From positions 434,001-498,000 of the forward strand of contig NZ_JAMTCG010000003.1 of assembly GCF_024171725.1 (NCBI RefSeq): DNA of 64,000 nucleotides. The letters are read 5' to 3'. The translations under genes were made by a program, and so were the position numbers. Shown piece by piece: positions 25,568 to 34,776 of this stretch (position 1 is its first letter; the number at the start of each line of letters is the position of its first letter). This DNA is from Williamsia serinedens (GTDB lineage Bacteria; Actinomycetota; Actinomycetes; Mycobacteriales; Mycobacteriaceae). The notes under the pieces were generated by a model. The model was not told the DNA's origin. It searched no databases and was given only the letters and a program-made list of their open reading frames with translations.

Positions 25568-26304
25568 GGGTCGCGCTGTTCGCCACGTGCTTCAACGACA
25601 CCATGTGGCCCGAGACCCCGAAGGCGACCGTCCGCCTGCTGGAGAGGCTCGGACTCGACGTCGAGTTCCCACGCGCGCAGACCTGCTGCGGACAGATGTT
25701 CACCAACACCGGGTACGCCGACGAGGCCGTCCCGGGGGTCCGCCGCTTCGTCGACGTCTTCGCCGACTACGACGCGGTGGTGGCGCCGTCCGGCTCCTGC
25801 GTGGGATCCGTCCGGCACCAACACGCGACACTGGCCGCCCGCGCGGGCGACAGCGGGCTCGAGTCGGCCGTTCGCGAGCTCACCGCACGCGTGCACGAGC
25901 TCAGCGAGTTCCTCGTCGACGTGCTCGGCGTGACCGATGTCGGCGCCTACTTCCCCCACCGGGTGACGTACCACCCGACGTGTCACTCGCTGCGGATGCT
26001 CCGTGTCGCGGACAAGCCGTTGCGTCTGTTGCGCGCCGTGCGGGGCATCGACCTCGTCGACCTCCCCGCCGCGGACCAGTGCTGCGGGTTCGGCGGGACG
26101 TTCGCGGTGAAGAACGCCGACACATCCGTCGCGATGGGTGCCGACAAGACCACCGCCGTCCGGTCCACGCGTGCCGAGGTGCTCGTCGCCGGCGACAACT
26201 CGTGCCTCGCCCACATCGGCGGGATGCTGCATCGCCAACGCAGCGGGGTGCGCACGATGCACCTCGCCGAGATCCTCGCCTCGACCGAGAAGGAGCCGGC
26301 ATGA
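25564..26304 (+). CDS. lutA: lactate utilisation protein A (Fe-S subunit, LldE)
   Basis: A 246-residue protein with two cysteine-rich CCG domains: QTCCGQMFTNTGY with upstream Cys residues near residue 40, and DQCCGFGGTF near residue 178, with HPTCHSLR between. These domains carry an iron-sulfur cluster of the type found in heterodisulfide reductase. LutA works with LutB and LutC to oxidise L-lactate to pyruvate in the cytoplasm or at the membrane. The GTG start overlaps the lldP TGA, and its own stop overlaps the lutB ATG (ATGA). Confidence 0.93.
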   Translation: MRVALFATCFNDTMWPETPKATVRLLERLGLDVEFPRAQTCCGQMFTNTGYADEAVPGVRRFVDVFADYDAVVAPSGSCVGSVRHQHATLAARAGDSGLESAVRELTARVHELSEFLVDVLGVTDVGAYFPHRVTYHPTCHSLRMLRVADKPLRLLRAVRGIDLVDLPAADQCCGFGGTFAVKNADTSVAMGADKTTAVRSTRAEVLVAGDNSCLAHIGGMLHRQRSGVRTMHLAEILASTEKEPA

Positions 26305-27800
26305 CCGCCCCAGATCAGACCCGCCCGCCGTCCACTCGTCCGCGGATCGGCGTCACCGACACGTTCATGGGCATGCCGTCGTTCCCGGAGGCGGCCCGCG
26401 ACGCGCTCGGACAGACGACACAACGCCGCAACCTCGCCCACGCGACGAAGACCATCCGCGAGAAGCGTGCGGCTGTCGTCGCCGAACTCGACGACTGGGA
26501 GGACCTACGGCGGGCCGCCGAGGCCATCAAGAAGCGCGCTCTGATCGACCTCGACGTCCTGCTCGAGCAGTTCGAGCGCACCGCCACCGCGGCCGGCGCG
26601 ACCGTGCACTGGGCGCGGGACGCCGAGGAGGCCAACAGGATCGTGGTCGACCTGGTGCGCGCCACCGGCAGCTCGGAGGTGGTGAAGGTGAAATCCATGG
26701 CCACCCAGGAGATCGAGCTGAACGAGGCGCTCGAGGCCGCCGGGATCGACGCCTGGGAGACCGATCTCGCCGAGCTCATCGTGCAGCTCGGCGACGACCT
26801 GCCCAGCCACATCCTGGTGCCCGCGATCCACCGCAACCGCAGCGAGGTCCGAGACATCTTCGCGGCCCGGATGGGTGACGTGGGACGGCCCGCGCCCGAC
26901 GACCTCACCGACGACCCGCGGCGGTTGGCCGAGGCGGCTCGACTGCACCTGCGGGAGAAGTTCCTGCGCGCGAAGGTCGGGATCAGCGGTGCGAACTTCG
27001 CCGTCGCCGACACCGGGAGCCTCGTCGTCGTCGAGTCCGAGGGCAACGGGCGGATGTGCCTGACCCTGCCGGAGACGCTCATCTCGGTGGTGGGGATCGA
27101 GAAGATCCTGCCGACCTTCGCCGATCTCGAGGTGTTCCTGCAGGTGTTGCCGCGCTCGAGCACAGGGGAACGCGAGAACCCGTACACCTCGATCTGGACC
27201 GGTGTGACGCCCGGCGACGGACCACAGGATGTCCACATCGTTCTGCTCGACAACCACCGCACCGACGTCCTCGCCGATGACGTCGGCCGGGATGCGTTGC
27301 GCTGCATCCGATGTTCGGCCTGTTTGAACGTCTGCCCGGTCTACGAGCGCACCGGGGGCCACGCCTACGGGTCGGTCTACCCCGGTCCGATCGGCGCCAT
27401 CCTCACACCCCAGCTGCGCGGGACGTCGTCGGCGGTGGACAAGTCCCTGCCGTTCGCCTCGAGCCTCTGCGGCGCCTGCTTCGACGTCTGCCCGGTCCGC
27501 ATCGACATCCCCTCGATCCTGGTGCACCTGCGAACACGGGTGGTCGACGAGAAGCGCGGCCCGGTGCCGACACCCGAGGCGCTCGGGATGCGCACGGCGG
27601 CATGGATGTTCGCCGATCACCGCCGCCTCGAGCGCGCACAGAGACTCGCCGCACGCGTGGGTCGCCTGTTCCGTCGCAAGGGTCACATCGGCGCCTTGCC
27701 CGGACCACTGTCGCCGTGGAGCGGTGCCCGCGACACCCCGGCTCCTCCTGCGGAGAGCTTCCGTGACTGGTGGGACCGCGAGCACGGAGACAACCGATGA
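26301..27800 (+). CDS. lutB: lactate utilisation protein B (Fe-S oxidoreductase, LldF)
   Basis: A 499-residue iron-sulfur protein. The N-terminal two thirds is the LUD domain (VKVKSMATQEIELNEALE, GANFAVADTGSLVVVESEGNG). Two 4Fe-4S ferredoxin-type clusters are in the last third: CIRCSACLNVCPVYE and CGACFDVCPVRID. It is the central electron-carrying part of the LutABC lactate oxidase complex. The start ATG overlaps the lutA stop, and the lutC ATG overlaps its stop, so the three subunits are likely made in matching amounts. Confidence 0.94.
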   Translation: MTAPDQTRPPSTRPRIGVTDTFMGMPSFPEAARDALGQTTQRRNLAHATKTIREKRAAVVAELDDWEDLRRAAEAIKKRALIDLDVLLEQFERTATAAGATVHWARDAEEANRIVVDLVRATGSSEVVKVKSMATQEIELNEALEAAGIDAWETDLAELIVQLGDDLPSHILVPAIHRNRSEVRDIFAARMGDVGRPAPDDLTDDPRRLAEAARLHLREKFLRAKVGISGANFAVADTGSLVVVESEGNGRMCLTLPETLISVVGIEKILPTFADLEVFLQVLPRSSTGERENPYTSIWTGVTPGDGPQDVHIVLLDNHRTDVLADDVGRDALRCIRCSACLNVCPVYERTGGHAYGSVYPGPIGAILTPQLRGTSSAVDKSLPFASSLCGACFDVCPVRIDIPSILVHLRTRVVDEKRGPVPTPEALGMRTAAWMFADHRRLERAQRLAARVGRLFRRKGHIGALPGPLSPWSGARDTPAPPAESFRDWWDREHGDNR

Positions 27801-28423
27801 GCGCCCGCGACGACATCCTGCGCCGCGTCCGTTCGGCGGTGAGCGATGTCGACCGCAGCACGCTGCCGATGATCGAGCACGTCTACGGCCGCGAGGTGTC
27901 GACGGGGTCGCTCGATCGCGTCGACCGCTTCTGCGAACGCGTGGACGACTATCGCGCGACCGTCGTCCGGTGCGCCCGCGAGGACGTCGGGCGCAGCGTC
28001 CGCGACGCGCTGACCGACCTCTCGGGTCCGATCGTCGTGGACGACGTCCTCGTCCCACGTCTCGGCACCGATGATCGCTGGACGACCGACACCGACGCGG
28101 GCCCCGCCGCACTCGACGACGTCGATGCGGTGGTGACCACGGCCGCAGTCGGCGTGGCCAACACCGGCACCATCGTGCTGGACCACGGTGCGGGTCAGGG
28201 ACGACGCGCGACCACGCTCGTCCCCGACCGTCACGTCTGCATCGTCGACGTCGACCAGATCGTCGGGGATGTGCCCGAGGCGGTGGCGCGTCTGATCGAG
28301 ACCGGTTCGGCCCGGCGACCTCTCACCTGGATCAGCGGCCCCAGCGCGACGAGCGACATCGAGCTCGACAGGGTGGAGGGTGTCCACGGCCCGCGGACCC
28401 TCGTGGTGGTCGTCGCCGGCTGA
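27797..28423 (+). CDS. lutC: lactate utilisation protein C (LldG)
   Basis: A 208-residue LUD-domain protein. The DAVVTTAAVGVANTGTIVLDHGAGQGRRATTLVPDRHVCIV segment is the conserved core of the LutC/YkgG family. The N-terminal half is helical with little conservation. It forms the LutABC complex with the two proteins encoded upstream. It ends 9 bp before the stop of the convergent glycosidase gene, so no room remains for a separate terminator. Confidence 0.92.
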   Translation: MSARDDILRRVRSAVSDVDRSTLPMIEHVYGREVSTGSLDRVDRFCERVDDYRATVVRCAREDVGRSVRDALTDLSGPIVVDDVLVPRLGTDDRWTTDTDAGPAALDDVDAVVTTAAVGVANTGTIVLDHGAGQGRRATTLVPDRHVCIVDVDQIVGDVPEAVARLIETGSARRPLTWISGPSATSDIELDRVEGVHGPRTLVVVVAG

Positions 28424-28432
28424 CGGTCACGG

Positions 28433-30106
28433 TCATCCCGAGGGCTGCGTGGACACCTCGGGCCGCGGCCCACCTGCGGACGGCGTCGATATCCCGGTGA
28501 CTGCCGACGGGGTGCTGGTCGTCGGGGGGACTGTCGTGACGGTGGTCGTCGGGATGGCGGTCGACCCCGTCGTGAGCGACGTCGGAGCCTCCGAGGCCGG
28601 ACGCGTCGAGGTCGGGACCGTCGTGCTCGTCGCCGAGGTCGTGGTCGTGGGTGCTGTCGCCGGACGCTCCACCGCTGCCCGCCCGGTCGTCGAAGCGGCC
28701 GCCGGCTGCGGCGGCGGGGTCACCGACGAGGTGGTGGACGCAGCGCCGGAGGTGGGCGTCGTCTGGTTGGGCGCGACGGCGGCGGACCGGGCGCTCACCG
28801 TCGTGGGAGCGGCGGCACGCGGGACGAACACGGCCGTGATCGCCTCGACGATGGCGCGCACGGTGTTCTGCACGGCCGCGGTGACGGTCGCGGCGATCTG
28901 CGAGAAGAACCGCTGGATCGCCTGGGTCACGACGGCGAGCAGGTTCGGGCCGGGCGCGTACTGCGGATGTGCGGCGATGAAGTCGGCGACCACCTGCGCG
29001 GCGGGCTTGGGTGTGCCGTCGGCGCGGTAGAGGCCGAAGGAGTCCTCGAGCGAGCCGGTGTACTGCGGCTTGTCCTGCATCGTGTATATGAACATCGGAC
29101 CCGCGAACGACTGCGCGCTCCACGCCGCGATGAAGTCCTTGATGTAAGCCGCCTGGTGCTCCTCGGTGACGGCCTGGTCGGCCGGTGCGATGGGCGCGAT
29201 GGTCGCCAGTCCGTACTCGGTGGCCCAGATCAGTTTTCCGCCATCGCCTTTCGCGACCATCAGGGCCCGCATGGCGTTGACCTCGTTCAGCGGCGACCCG
29301 GTGAGGTCGAGGCCCTGCGAGTACGGCGTCGTGAACTGGTACGGGTGGAAGGCGATCGCGTCGAAGTACCCGTGCGCGCCCGCGTCGTACATCTGCTGCA
29401 GGAACGTCGGCGAGTCGATCGACTCCCCCGGGCGCGTCGGCACCGCGCCCAGGATGCCGCCGATCACGGTGACCGACGGATCTGCTGCCTTGATCTTCGC
29501 GTAGGCGTCCTTGAGGAGTTCGGTGTACCGCGCGGCGTCGGGCGTGGGTGTGAAGGCGATCGCGCCGTTCGGCTCGTTCCACACCTCGTAGGCCGCGATC
29601 TTCCCGGCGAAGCGCTGTGCGACCAGGCCGGCGAAGTCGCCGAACACCGCCGGGTCGGCGGGCGGGCTGGTCACCGGGGTGTCACCCGGGCGCACCGCCC
29701 AGTAGGGCGAGTGGGTGACCGTCGCCAGGATGCCCATCCCGCGCTTGTCCGCCGCCGCCACCACGCGATCGATGTTGTCCCACTTGTAGACTCCCTCGTC
29801 GGGCTCCACGTCGTACCACGGGATCAGGACGCGGACGTTCCGGACGCCGAGCGCCGCCATGCGGTCGAGGGAGGCGTCGATCTCGGCCTGGGACTTGAAG
29901 TAGAGATCGCTGTCGGCGATGCCGAGCGTGTCGGCCTGCTCGAGGATGTCGGCGACCGTCATCACCGGCGCCCAGATCACCGGACGCTCCGCGGGACGCC
30001 CGCCCGGCATCAGCGCCTGACCGGCCGCGGCAGCGAGGAGGACGAACGCCGCCGCGGCCACCAGCCTGCGGGCGAGCGGACGAGATACCCGGGCAGTGCG
30101 CGTCAT
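28433..30106 (-). CDS. exported PslG-like glycoside hydrolase with Ser/Thr/Pro-rich tail
   Basis: A 557-residue protein. A basic start and hydrophobic segment (residues 12-32) act as signal peptide or anchor. The catalytic (beta/alpha)8 barrel spans about 45-385: the acid/base is Glu178 in YEVWNEPN and the nucleophile Glu297 in IWATEYGL, at the ends of strands 4 and 7 as in clan GH-A. The FHPYQF and PWYDVEP motifs are like the PslG/GH39 group of endoglycosidases. The region after about 400 has an amphipathic helix, then a ~130-residue low-complexity Thr/Ser/Pro tail, probably spanning the cell wall. Its target polysaccharide is unknown. The tRNA-Arg gene is just upstream on the same strand. 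Confidence 0.85.
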   Translation of the reverse strand: MTRTARVSRPLARRLVAAAAFVLLAAAAGQALMPGGRPAERPVIWAPVMTVADILEQADTLGIADSDLYFKSQAEIDASLDRMAALGVRNVRVLIPWYDVEPDEGVYKWDNIDRVVAAADKRGMGILATVTHSPYWAVRPGDTPVTSPPADPAVFGDFAGLVAQRFAGKIAAYEVWNEPNGAIAFTPTPDAARYTELLKDAYAKIKAADPSVTVIGGILGAVPTRPGESIDSPTFLQQMYDAGAHGYFDAIAFHPYQFTTPYSQGLDLTGSPLNEVNAMRALMVAKGDGGKLIWATEYGLATIAPIAPADQAVTEEHQAAYIKDFIAAWSAQSFAGPMFIYTMQDKPQYTGSLEDSFGLYRADGTPKPAAQVVADFIAAHPQYAPGPNLLAVVTQAIQRFFSQIAATVTAAVQNTVRAIVEAITAVFVPRAAAPTTVSARSAAVAPNQTTPTSGAASTTSSVTPPPQPAAASTTGRAAVERPATAPTTTTSATSTTVPTSTRPASEAPTSLTTGSTAIPTTTVTTVPPTTSTPSAVTGISTPSAGGPRPEVSTQPSG

Positions 30107-30201
30107 TCGGTCTCCGAGTGCCTGTCGCGGACCCAGCTCCGCGAATCAGACAATCAGTACACCATCGGGGCGACAGTCCGCTCGGCGACCACCGGCGGCT
30201 C

Positions 30202-30277
30202 TGGTGCCCTCGGCAGGATTCGAACCTGCGACCTACCCTTTAGGAGAGGGTTGCTCTATCCCCTGAGCTACGAAGGC
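30202..30277 (-). tRNA. tRNA-Arg (anticodon CCU)
   Basis: The full cloverleaf is visible on the minus strand: acceptor GCCTTCG paired with CGAGGGC (one G-U), D stem GCTC/GAGC, anticodon stem ACCCT/AGGGT with loop CTCCTAA (anticodon CCT in DNA, reading AGG codons), T stem GCAGG/CCTGC with TTCGAAT loop, discriminator A and an encoded CCA (30204-30202). The 5' 45 bases are also the last codons of the MFS gene upstream on the same strand. No integrase or att duplicate is seen nearby. Confidence 0.97.
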
Positions 30278-31450
30278 TGGCGTCCGGGAGTCTACGGCAG
30301 GCGAGGTCTCCGACGGTCCCGACGGCATGGTCCGGGCGACACCGAACGCCGCCACCGCAGCCATCACGAGGACGCCCGCTGCAGCCGCGAACGCGACCAC
30401 GTACGAGGAGCCGATGACCGGTGCGACCACGAGCGGACCGAGCATCTGACCCACCCCGTAGACCGCGGTGAGGATCGCGGCCGTCCGCGCCACGGGCAGC
30501 GCCGAACCGACGGCCATCGTCACGGCCACGACCCCGAGGAACGTCGACCCGAACATCGCTGCGGCGACCACCGCGACCACCGGACTCGACGACAGCGCCG
30601 GCAGCACGGCGCCGACGGCCTGGACCGCCAATGCGATCACCAACACACGATGCGCACCGAACCGTCGGGCGCATCGCGACCACAGCGCGACCGACGGCGC
30701 TGCGGCCACACCGACGACCACCCAGACCAGCGGACCCACCTCGCCCGCCGACGATCCCGCACTCACCGCGGCGACGAGGAACGTGCCGATGACGATGTAG
30801 CCCACCCCCTCGAGGAAGTAGGACATGAGCAGGAACCGCCACGTCAGACGGTGCGCGGCAGAACGATCGCGGTGAGCGGGCACCGTGGCGGCCTCCGGCT
30901 CGACGTCGACGACGAGCATGGGCACCAGGAACACGGCGGTCAGGGCGGCGGACACCAGCCACAGGTGCTGCCAGTCCAACAAGTCACCGATCGCCGCGAC
31001 GACGGCGCCGCTCAGCGCGATGCCGATGCCCACACCGGAGAAGGTCACGGCCGTCGACGCCCCGTGGCGCCGCGCCGCCGTCACCGTGCTGATGCACCCG
31101 ACGAAGACCACCGCGCTGGCGACGCCCGCCATGAAGCGGAGACCGGAGAACGCGGCCACGCCGGACACGACCGCCATCAGGGCCTCGGACACGATGAGCA
31201 GCACCGCCCACGCCCGCAGGTGCAGCGTGGTGTTCACCCTGGGCCGCACAACGAGTGCGGCAGCGCCCACCAGATAGCCCGCGTAGTTCGCCGTGGCGAC
31301 CAGAGCGCCGCCGGACGAGGTGAGGGCGTGATCGGACTCCATCACCGGCAGCAGCGGCGTGAACGCGAAGCGGCCCACCCCCATCGCGGCGACCAGGCCG
31401 CCCGCGCCCGCCCATGCGATTCGCTGACGTGTCCCGAGGATGCTGCTCAC
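30233..31450 (-). CDS. MFS transporter, YbfB-like, running into the tRNA gene
   Basis: A 405-residue major-facilitator protein with 12 hydrophobic helices. The N-terminal GVGRFAFTPLLPVMESDHALT and NYAGYLVGA segments are typical of the YbfB/YjiJ group of MFS proteins of unknown substrate. The GTG at 31450 is the only sensible start. Its last 14 codons, AFVAQGIEQPSPKG plus TAG, are exactly the first 45 bases of the tRNA-Arg gene, so the protein end is tRNA sequence read in frame. The natural C-terminus may have been altered when the genes came together. It is divergent from a LysR gene, with a dyad in between, and is likely under its control. Confidence 0.88.
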   Translation of the reverse strand: MSSILGTRQRIAWAGAGGLVAAMGVGRFAFTPLLPVMESDHALTSSGGALVATANYAGYLVGAAALVVRPRVNTTLHLRAWAVLLIVSEALMAVVSGVAAFSGLRFMAGVASAVVFVGCISTVTAARRHGASTAVTFSGVGIGIALSGAVVAAIGDLLDWQHLWLVSAALTAVFLVPMLVVDVEPEAATVPAHRDRSAAHRLTWRFLLMSYFLEGVGYIVIGTFLVAAVSAGSSAGEVGPLVWVVVGVAAAPSVALWSRCARRFGAHRVLVIALAVQAVGAVLPALSSSPVVAVVAAAMFGSTFLGVVAVTMAVGSALPVARTAAILTAVYGVGQMLGPLVVAPVIGSSYVVAFAAAAGVLVMAAVAAFGVARTMPSGPSETSPAVDSRTPAFVAQGIEQPSPKG

Positions 31451-31486
31451 CCGGGCAACGCTAGGTCGCTGCCCGACGGAACGGAA

Positions 31487-31508
31487 ATACCTTCTGAGCA
31501 TCGGGTAT
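31487..31508. promoter_or_regulatory. LysR-type dyad between the MFS and LysR genes
   Basis: ATACC (31487-31491) and GGTAT (31504-31508) form an inverted repeat with a 12-bp spacer. The A/T ends and spacing fit the T-N11-A LysR box. The LysR -10 hexamer TATAAC (31506-31511) overlaps the right arm, fitting negative autoregulation. Confidence 0.6.
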
Positions 31509-31519
31509 AACCTCGACGC

Positions 31520-32392
31520 ATGGATCCCGAGGTGCGGCATCTCCGCGCGGTCGTGGCCCTGGCCGACGCGGGCACGTTCACCGCCGCGGCGACGGCGCTG
31601 GGCGTGAGCCAGCCCGCGCTGACCCGCACCGTGCAGCAACTCGAGCGGATGGTGGGGCGCGACCTCGTCGTCCGTACGTCGCGGTCGTCCGGACTGACCG
31701 ACGCCGGGGTCGAGTTCGTGGAGCAGGCCCGCCGGATACTGGCCGACCTCGACGCCCTCACCGCGCGGATGCGGTCCGCGACGGACGTCACCGTGGGTTT
31801 CGCGTGGTTGCTCCCCCACTGGTTCACCGACGCCGCGCGCACGTCGGAGTCCGACGGCGGCGCCGTCACGGTGCGACGACTCGACGACCCGCTCGCCGCG
31901 GTGGTGACCGGCGAGGTCGACGTCGCGATCAGTCGCGTTGCGCCCGACCCCGCCGCCGGCCTCGCCACCCGGGTGCTCGCGACGGAGCAGCGGGTGGTCG
32001 CCCTGTGCGCGACCTCGGACCTGGTGTCGCGCGCCGACCTCACCTGGGGCGACCTCGCCGGCGAACCAGTCATCGTGAACACCGCGTCGGGTACGACGCG
32101 ACCGGACTCGTGGACGGACCCCGACCCCGATCGGGTCGTCGTGCGGTGCAACAACTTCGACGAGTGGATCGAGCTCACCGCGGCGGGCCGTGGCGTGAGC
32201 GCGGTGCCCGAGCTCATCTGGTCGCGGGTGGCGCACCCGGGTGTGGTCTTCCGCCGGATCCCCGGCGTCCCGCCGTCCACGGTCCTCGCGGCCTGGCGGC
32301 CGTCGGGCGGTGCCGTCGCGGCGGTCCAGCGGTTCGTGACGACGCTCGCGGACGCGGCCGCTGCGCATGACAGTGACGCGCGCCTGTCGTAG
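31520..32392 (+). CDS. LysR family transcriptional regulator
   Basis: A 290-residue LysR regulator. The winged helix (1-60) has the standard pattern HLRAVVALADAGTFTAAATALGVSQPALTRTVQQLERMVGRDLVVRTSR. The rest is a two-lobed periplasmic-binding-type effector domain (VTVGFAWLLPHW at its start, SAVPELIW near its end); the effector cannot be told. It is divergent from the MFS gene and the two starts are 69 bp apart with a LysR-type dyad between, so the transporter is the natural target. The ATG at 31520 lies 8 bases after a TATAAC hexamer, so the transcript has almost no leader. Confidence 0.9.
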   Translation: MDPEVRHLRAVVALADAGTFTAAATALGVSQPALTRTVQQLERMVGRDLVVRTSRSSGLTDAGVEFVEQARRILADLDALTARMRSATDVTVGFAWLLPHWFTDAARTSESDGGAVTVRRLDDPLAAVVTGEVDVAISRVAPDPAAGLATRVLATEQRVVALCATSDLVSRADLTWGDLAGEPVIVNTASGTTRPDSWTDPDPDRVVVRCNNFDEWIELTAAGRGVSAVPELIWSRVAHPGVVFRRIPGVPPSTVLAAWRPSGGAVAAVQRFVTTLADAAAAHDSDARLS

Positions 32393-32446
32393 GCTCCGTA
32401 GCACCCCTAACGGCTCCGCTCCGGCCACCGGCCGTGTTTCCTGGGC

Positions 32447-32462
32447 GTCACATGACGGAAAC
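32447..32462 (+). promoter_or_regulatory. GlnR-type nitrogen box upstream of glutamine synthetase III
   Basis: GTCAC (32447-32451), six bases, then GAAAC (32458-32462) is an exact match to the actinobacterial GlnR half-site pair GTNAC-N6-GAAAC. A GTTTC lies six bases upstream in the opposite sense. The box is about 93 bases before the start codon. Confidence 0.6.
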
Positions 32463-32554
32463 GCCACGGCGATCTGTCAGCCCTACCGTCGCCTGAGGTT
32501 TCGACACGAGCATCGGCGCCTCGCGGCGCGCGATCGGACATCAGGGGTGAGCAG

Positions 32555-34729
32555 ATGAGTGGCAGCATTTCCCGCCGTGAGGCGATCAAGGCGGTAACCG
32601 CCCACAGCACGCCGGAGTGCGCCACGGCGGAGGCGCCGCTCGCGGATCTGTTCGGCGTCAACGTGTTCGGCAAGAGCGTCATGAAGGCGCGTCTGCCGAA
32701 GAACGTCTACAAGAAGGTCGCGGCCACCATCGACGAGGGACTCCCCCTCGACCCGGCCCTCGCCGACGTCATCGCCACCGCCATGAAGGACTGGGCCATC
32801 GAGAAGGGCGCCTCGCACTACGCGCACGTGTTCTACCCGCTCACCGGCTTCACCGCGGAGAAGCACGACTCCTTCCTCGAGCCCGACGACGCCGGTGCGT
32901 CGCTGGCGGAGTTCCAGGGCAAGACGCTGCTGCAGGGCGAGCCCGACGCGTCGAGCTTCCCCAACGGTGGCCTGCGCGGGACGTTCGAGGCGCGCGGCTA
33001 CACCGGCTGGGACGTCACGAGCCCGGCCTACATCCTGGAGAACCCCAACGGGAACACCCTGTGCATCCCGACGGTGTTCATCTCCTGGACCGGTGAGGCC
33101 CTGGACAAGAAGACACCGCTGCTGCGCAGCCAGCAGGCGATGAGCAAGCAGGCGATGCGCCTGCTGTCACTGTTCGGCCACGCCGACGTCGACACCGTGG
33201 TGTCCTACGCGGGCGCCGAGCAGGAGTACTTCCTCATCGACGAGCACTTCTACTACGCCCGTCCGGATCTCATGACGTGCAACCGCACGCTGTTCGGTGC
33301 GAAGCCGTCGAAGGGCCAGGAGTTCGACGACCACTACTTCGGCGCGATCCCGGATCGCGTGCTGGCGTTCATGATCGAGCTCGACCGCGAGCTGTTCAAG
33401 CAGGGCATCCCGTCGAAGACGCGCCACAACGAGGTCGCCCCGGGCCAGTTCGAGATCGCGCCCGTCTTCGAGCGGTCGGTACTCGCCCACGACCACCAGC
33501 AGCTCATGATGACGACGATGAAGAAGGTCGCCGAGCGCCACGGCATGACCTGCCTGCTGCACGAGAAGCCCTTCGCCGGCGTGAACGGCTCGGGCAAGCA
33601 CGTCAACTTCTCGCTGGGCAACGGCAATCAGGGCAACCTGCTCAACCCCGGGGACACCCCGCACGAGAACATGCAGTTCCTGACGTTCTGCGGCGCCATC
33701 ATCCGCGGCGTCCACAAGTACGGCGGGCTGCTGCGCGCCGCGGTCGCGTCGGCGTCGAACGACCACCGCCTCGGCGCGAACGAGGCTCCGCCGGCGATCA
33801 TCTCGATCTTTCTCGGCGAGCAGCTGATGGACGTCTTCGACCAGATCGCCAAGGGCGGGGCCACGGACTCGAAGCAGGCCGGCGTCATCGAGCTCGGCGT
33901 CGACACACTCCCCCCGATGAAGGCCGACCCGGGCGATCGCAACCGGACCAGCCCGTTCGCGTTCACCGGCAACCGGTTCGAGTACCGGGCGCCGGGGTCG
34001 AACCAGTCGATCTCGGACCCGATGGTCGCGATCAACACGATCCTCGCCGACTCCCTGGACTACATCGCCACCGAGTTGGAGGCGAGTTTCGCCGGCGGAC
34101 TCGAACTCGCCGACGCCGTCCAGAAGGTGTTGCAGCAGATCATCACCGACCACGGCGCGGTCATCTTCAACGGTGACGGGTACGCCGACGCGTGGCAGGA
34201 GGAGGCGGCCGCACGTGGCCTGAAGAACCTCCGCACCACGGTCGAGGCCGTCCCGTTCATGGCCGAGAAGGAGAACGAGGAGCTGTTCGAGAAGTACGGC
34301 GTGCTCAGCGCTCGCGAGCTCGAGGCCCGCAAGGACGTGATCCTCGAGCAGTACTCGCTGACGATCCTCGTCGAGGCCAAGGAGAGCGTGGAGATCGCCA
34401 AGACGATGATCCTGCCGGCGGCACTGCGCTACCAGGGCGAGTTGGCCTCGGTGGCGGCGAATCTCACCACCGCCGGTCTCGACGCGACGAACCCGCTGCT
34501 GTCCGAGCTCACCGAGCAGATCGGCGCCCTGTCGGCGGCGCTTGCCACCCTGGAGAAGGGTGTCGAGGGCTTCCACGGTGAGTCGGAGAGCGAGGAGGCG
34601 AGCTACGCGCTGGAGACGCTGATCCCGGCGATGGCGTCGGTACGCGAGGCTGTCGACGCCCTGGAGAGCATCGTCGCCGACGACCTGTGGCCGCTGCCCA
34701 CCTACAACGAGATGCTGACGATCCTCTAG
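32555..34729 (+). CDS. glnN: type III glutamine synthetase
   Basis: A 724-residue glutamine synthetase of the large GSIII (GlnN) family, which makes glutamine from glutamate, ammonia and ATP. It is much longer than GSI (about 470). Active-site blocks are visible: [47 protein letters not shown] (ATP and glutamate loop) and [18 protein letters not shown]. The C-terminal ~150 residues are helical. The ATG is preceded by AGGGG. GSIII is uncommon among actinobacteria, where GSI (GlnA1) normally does the work. It is a single-gene unit, with a GlnR-type box upstream and a small hairpin downstream, so a role under nitrogen limitation is likely. Confidence 0.95.
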   Translation: MSGSISRREAIKAVTAHSTPECATAEAPLADLFGVNVFGKSVMKARLPKNVYKKVAATIDEGLPLDPALADVIATAMKDWAIEKGASHYAHVFYPLTGFTAEKHDSFLEPDDAGASLAEFQGKTLLQGEPDASSFPNGGLRGTFEARGYTGWDVTSPAYILENPNGNTLCIPTVFISWTGEALDKKTPLLRSQQAMSKQAMRLLSLFGHADVDTVVSYAGAEQEYFLIDEHFYYARPDLMTCNRTLFGAKPSKGQEFDDHYFGAIPDRVLAFMIELDRELFKQGIPSKTRHNEVAPGQFEIAPVFERSVLAHDHQQLMMTTMKKVAERHGMTCLLHEKPFAGVNGSGKHVNFSLGNGNQGNLLNPGDTPHENMQFLTFCGAIIRGVHKYGGLLRAAVASASNDHRLGANEAPPAIISIFLGEQLMDVFDQIAKGGATDSKQAGVIELGVDTLPPMKADPGDRNRTSPFAFTGNRFEYRAPGSNQSISDPMVAINTILADSLDYIATELEASFAGGLELADAVQKVLQQIITDHGAVIFNGDGYADAWQEEAAARGLKNLRTTVEAVPFMAEKENEELFEKYGVLSARELEARKDVILEQYSLTILVEAKESVEIAKTMILPAALRYQGELASVAANLTTAGLDATNPLLSELTEQIGALSAALATLEKGVEGFHGESESEEASYALETLIPAMASVREAVDALESIVADDLWPLPTYNEMLTIL

Positions 34730-34749
34730 TCACACATCACGATCGTCGA

Positions 34750-34767
34750 CCGCCCGGTCCGGGGCGG
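34750..34767. terminator. short hairpin after glnN
   Basis: CCGCCC and GGGCGG pair around a six-base loop, 20 bases after the glnN stop and 9 bases before the stop of the convergent gene. It is weak but well placed for both. Confidence 0.4.
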
Positions 34768-34776
34768 GACCCGCCT

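Noticed and set aside
30202-30277. tRNA-Arg as an integration site of a genomic island
   Set aside because: No integrase, no repeat of the tRNA 3' end and no change in base composition on either side within the window.
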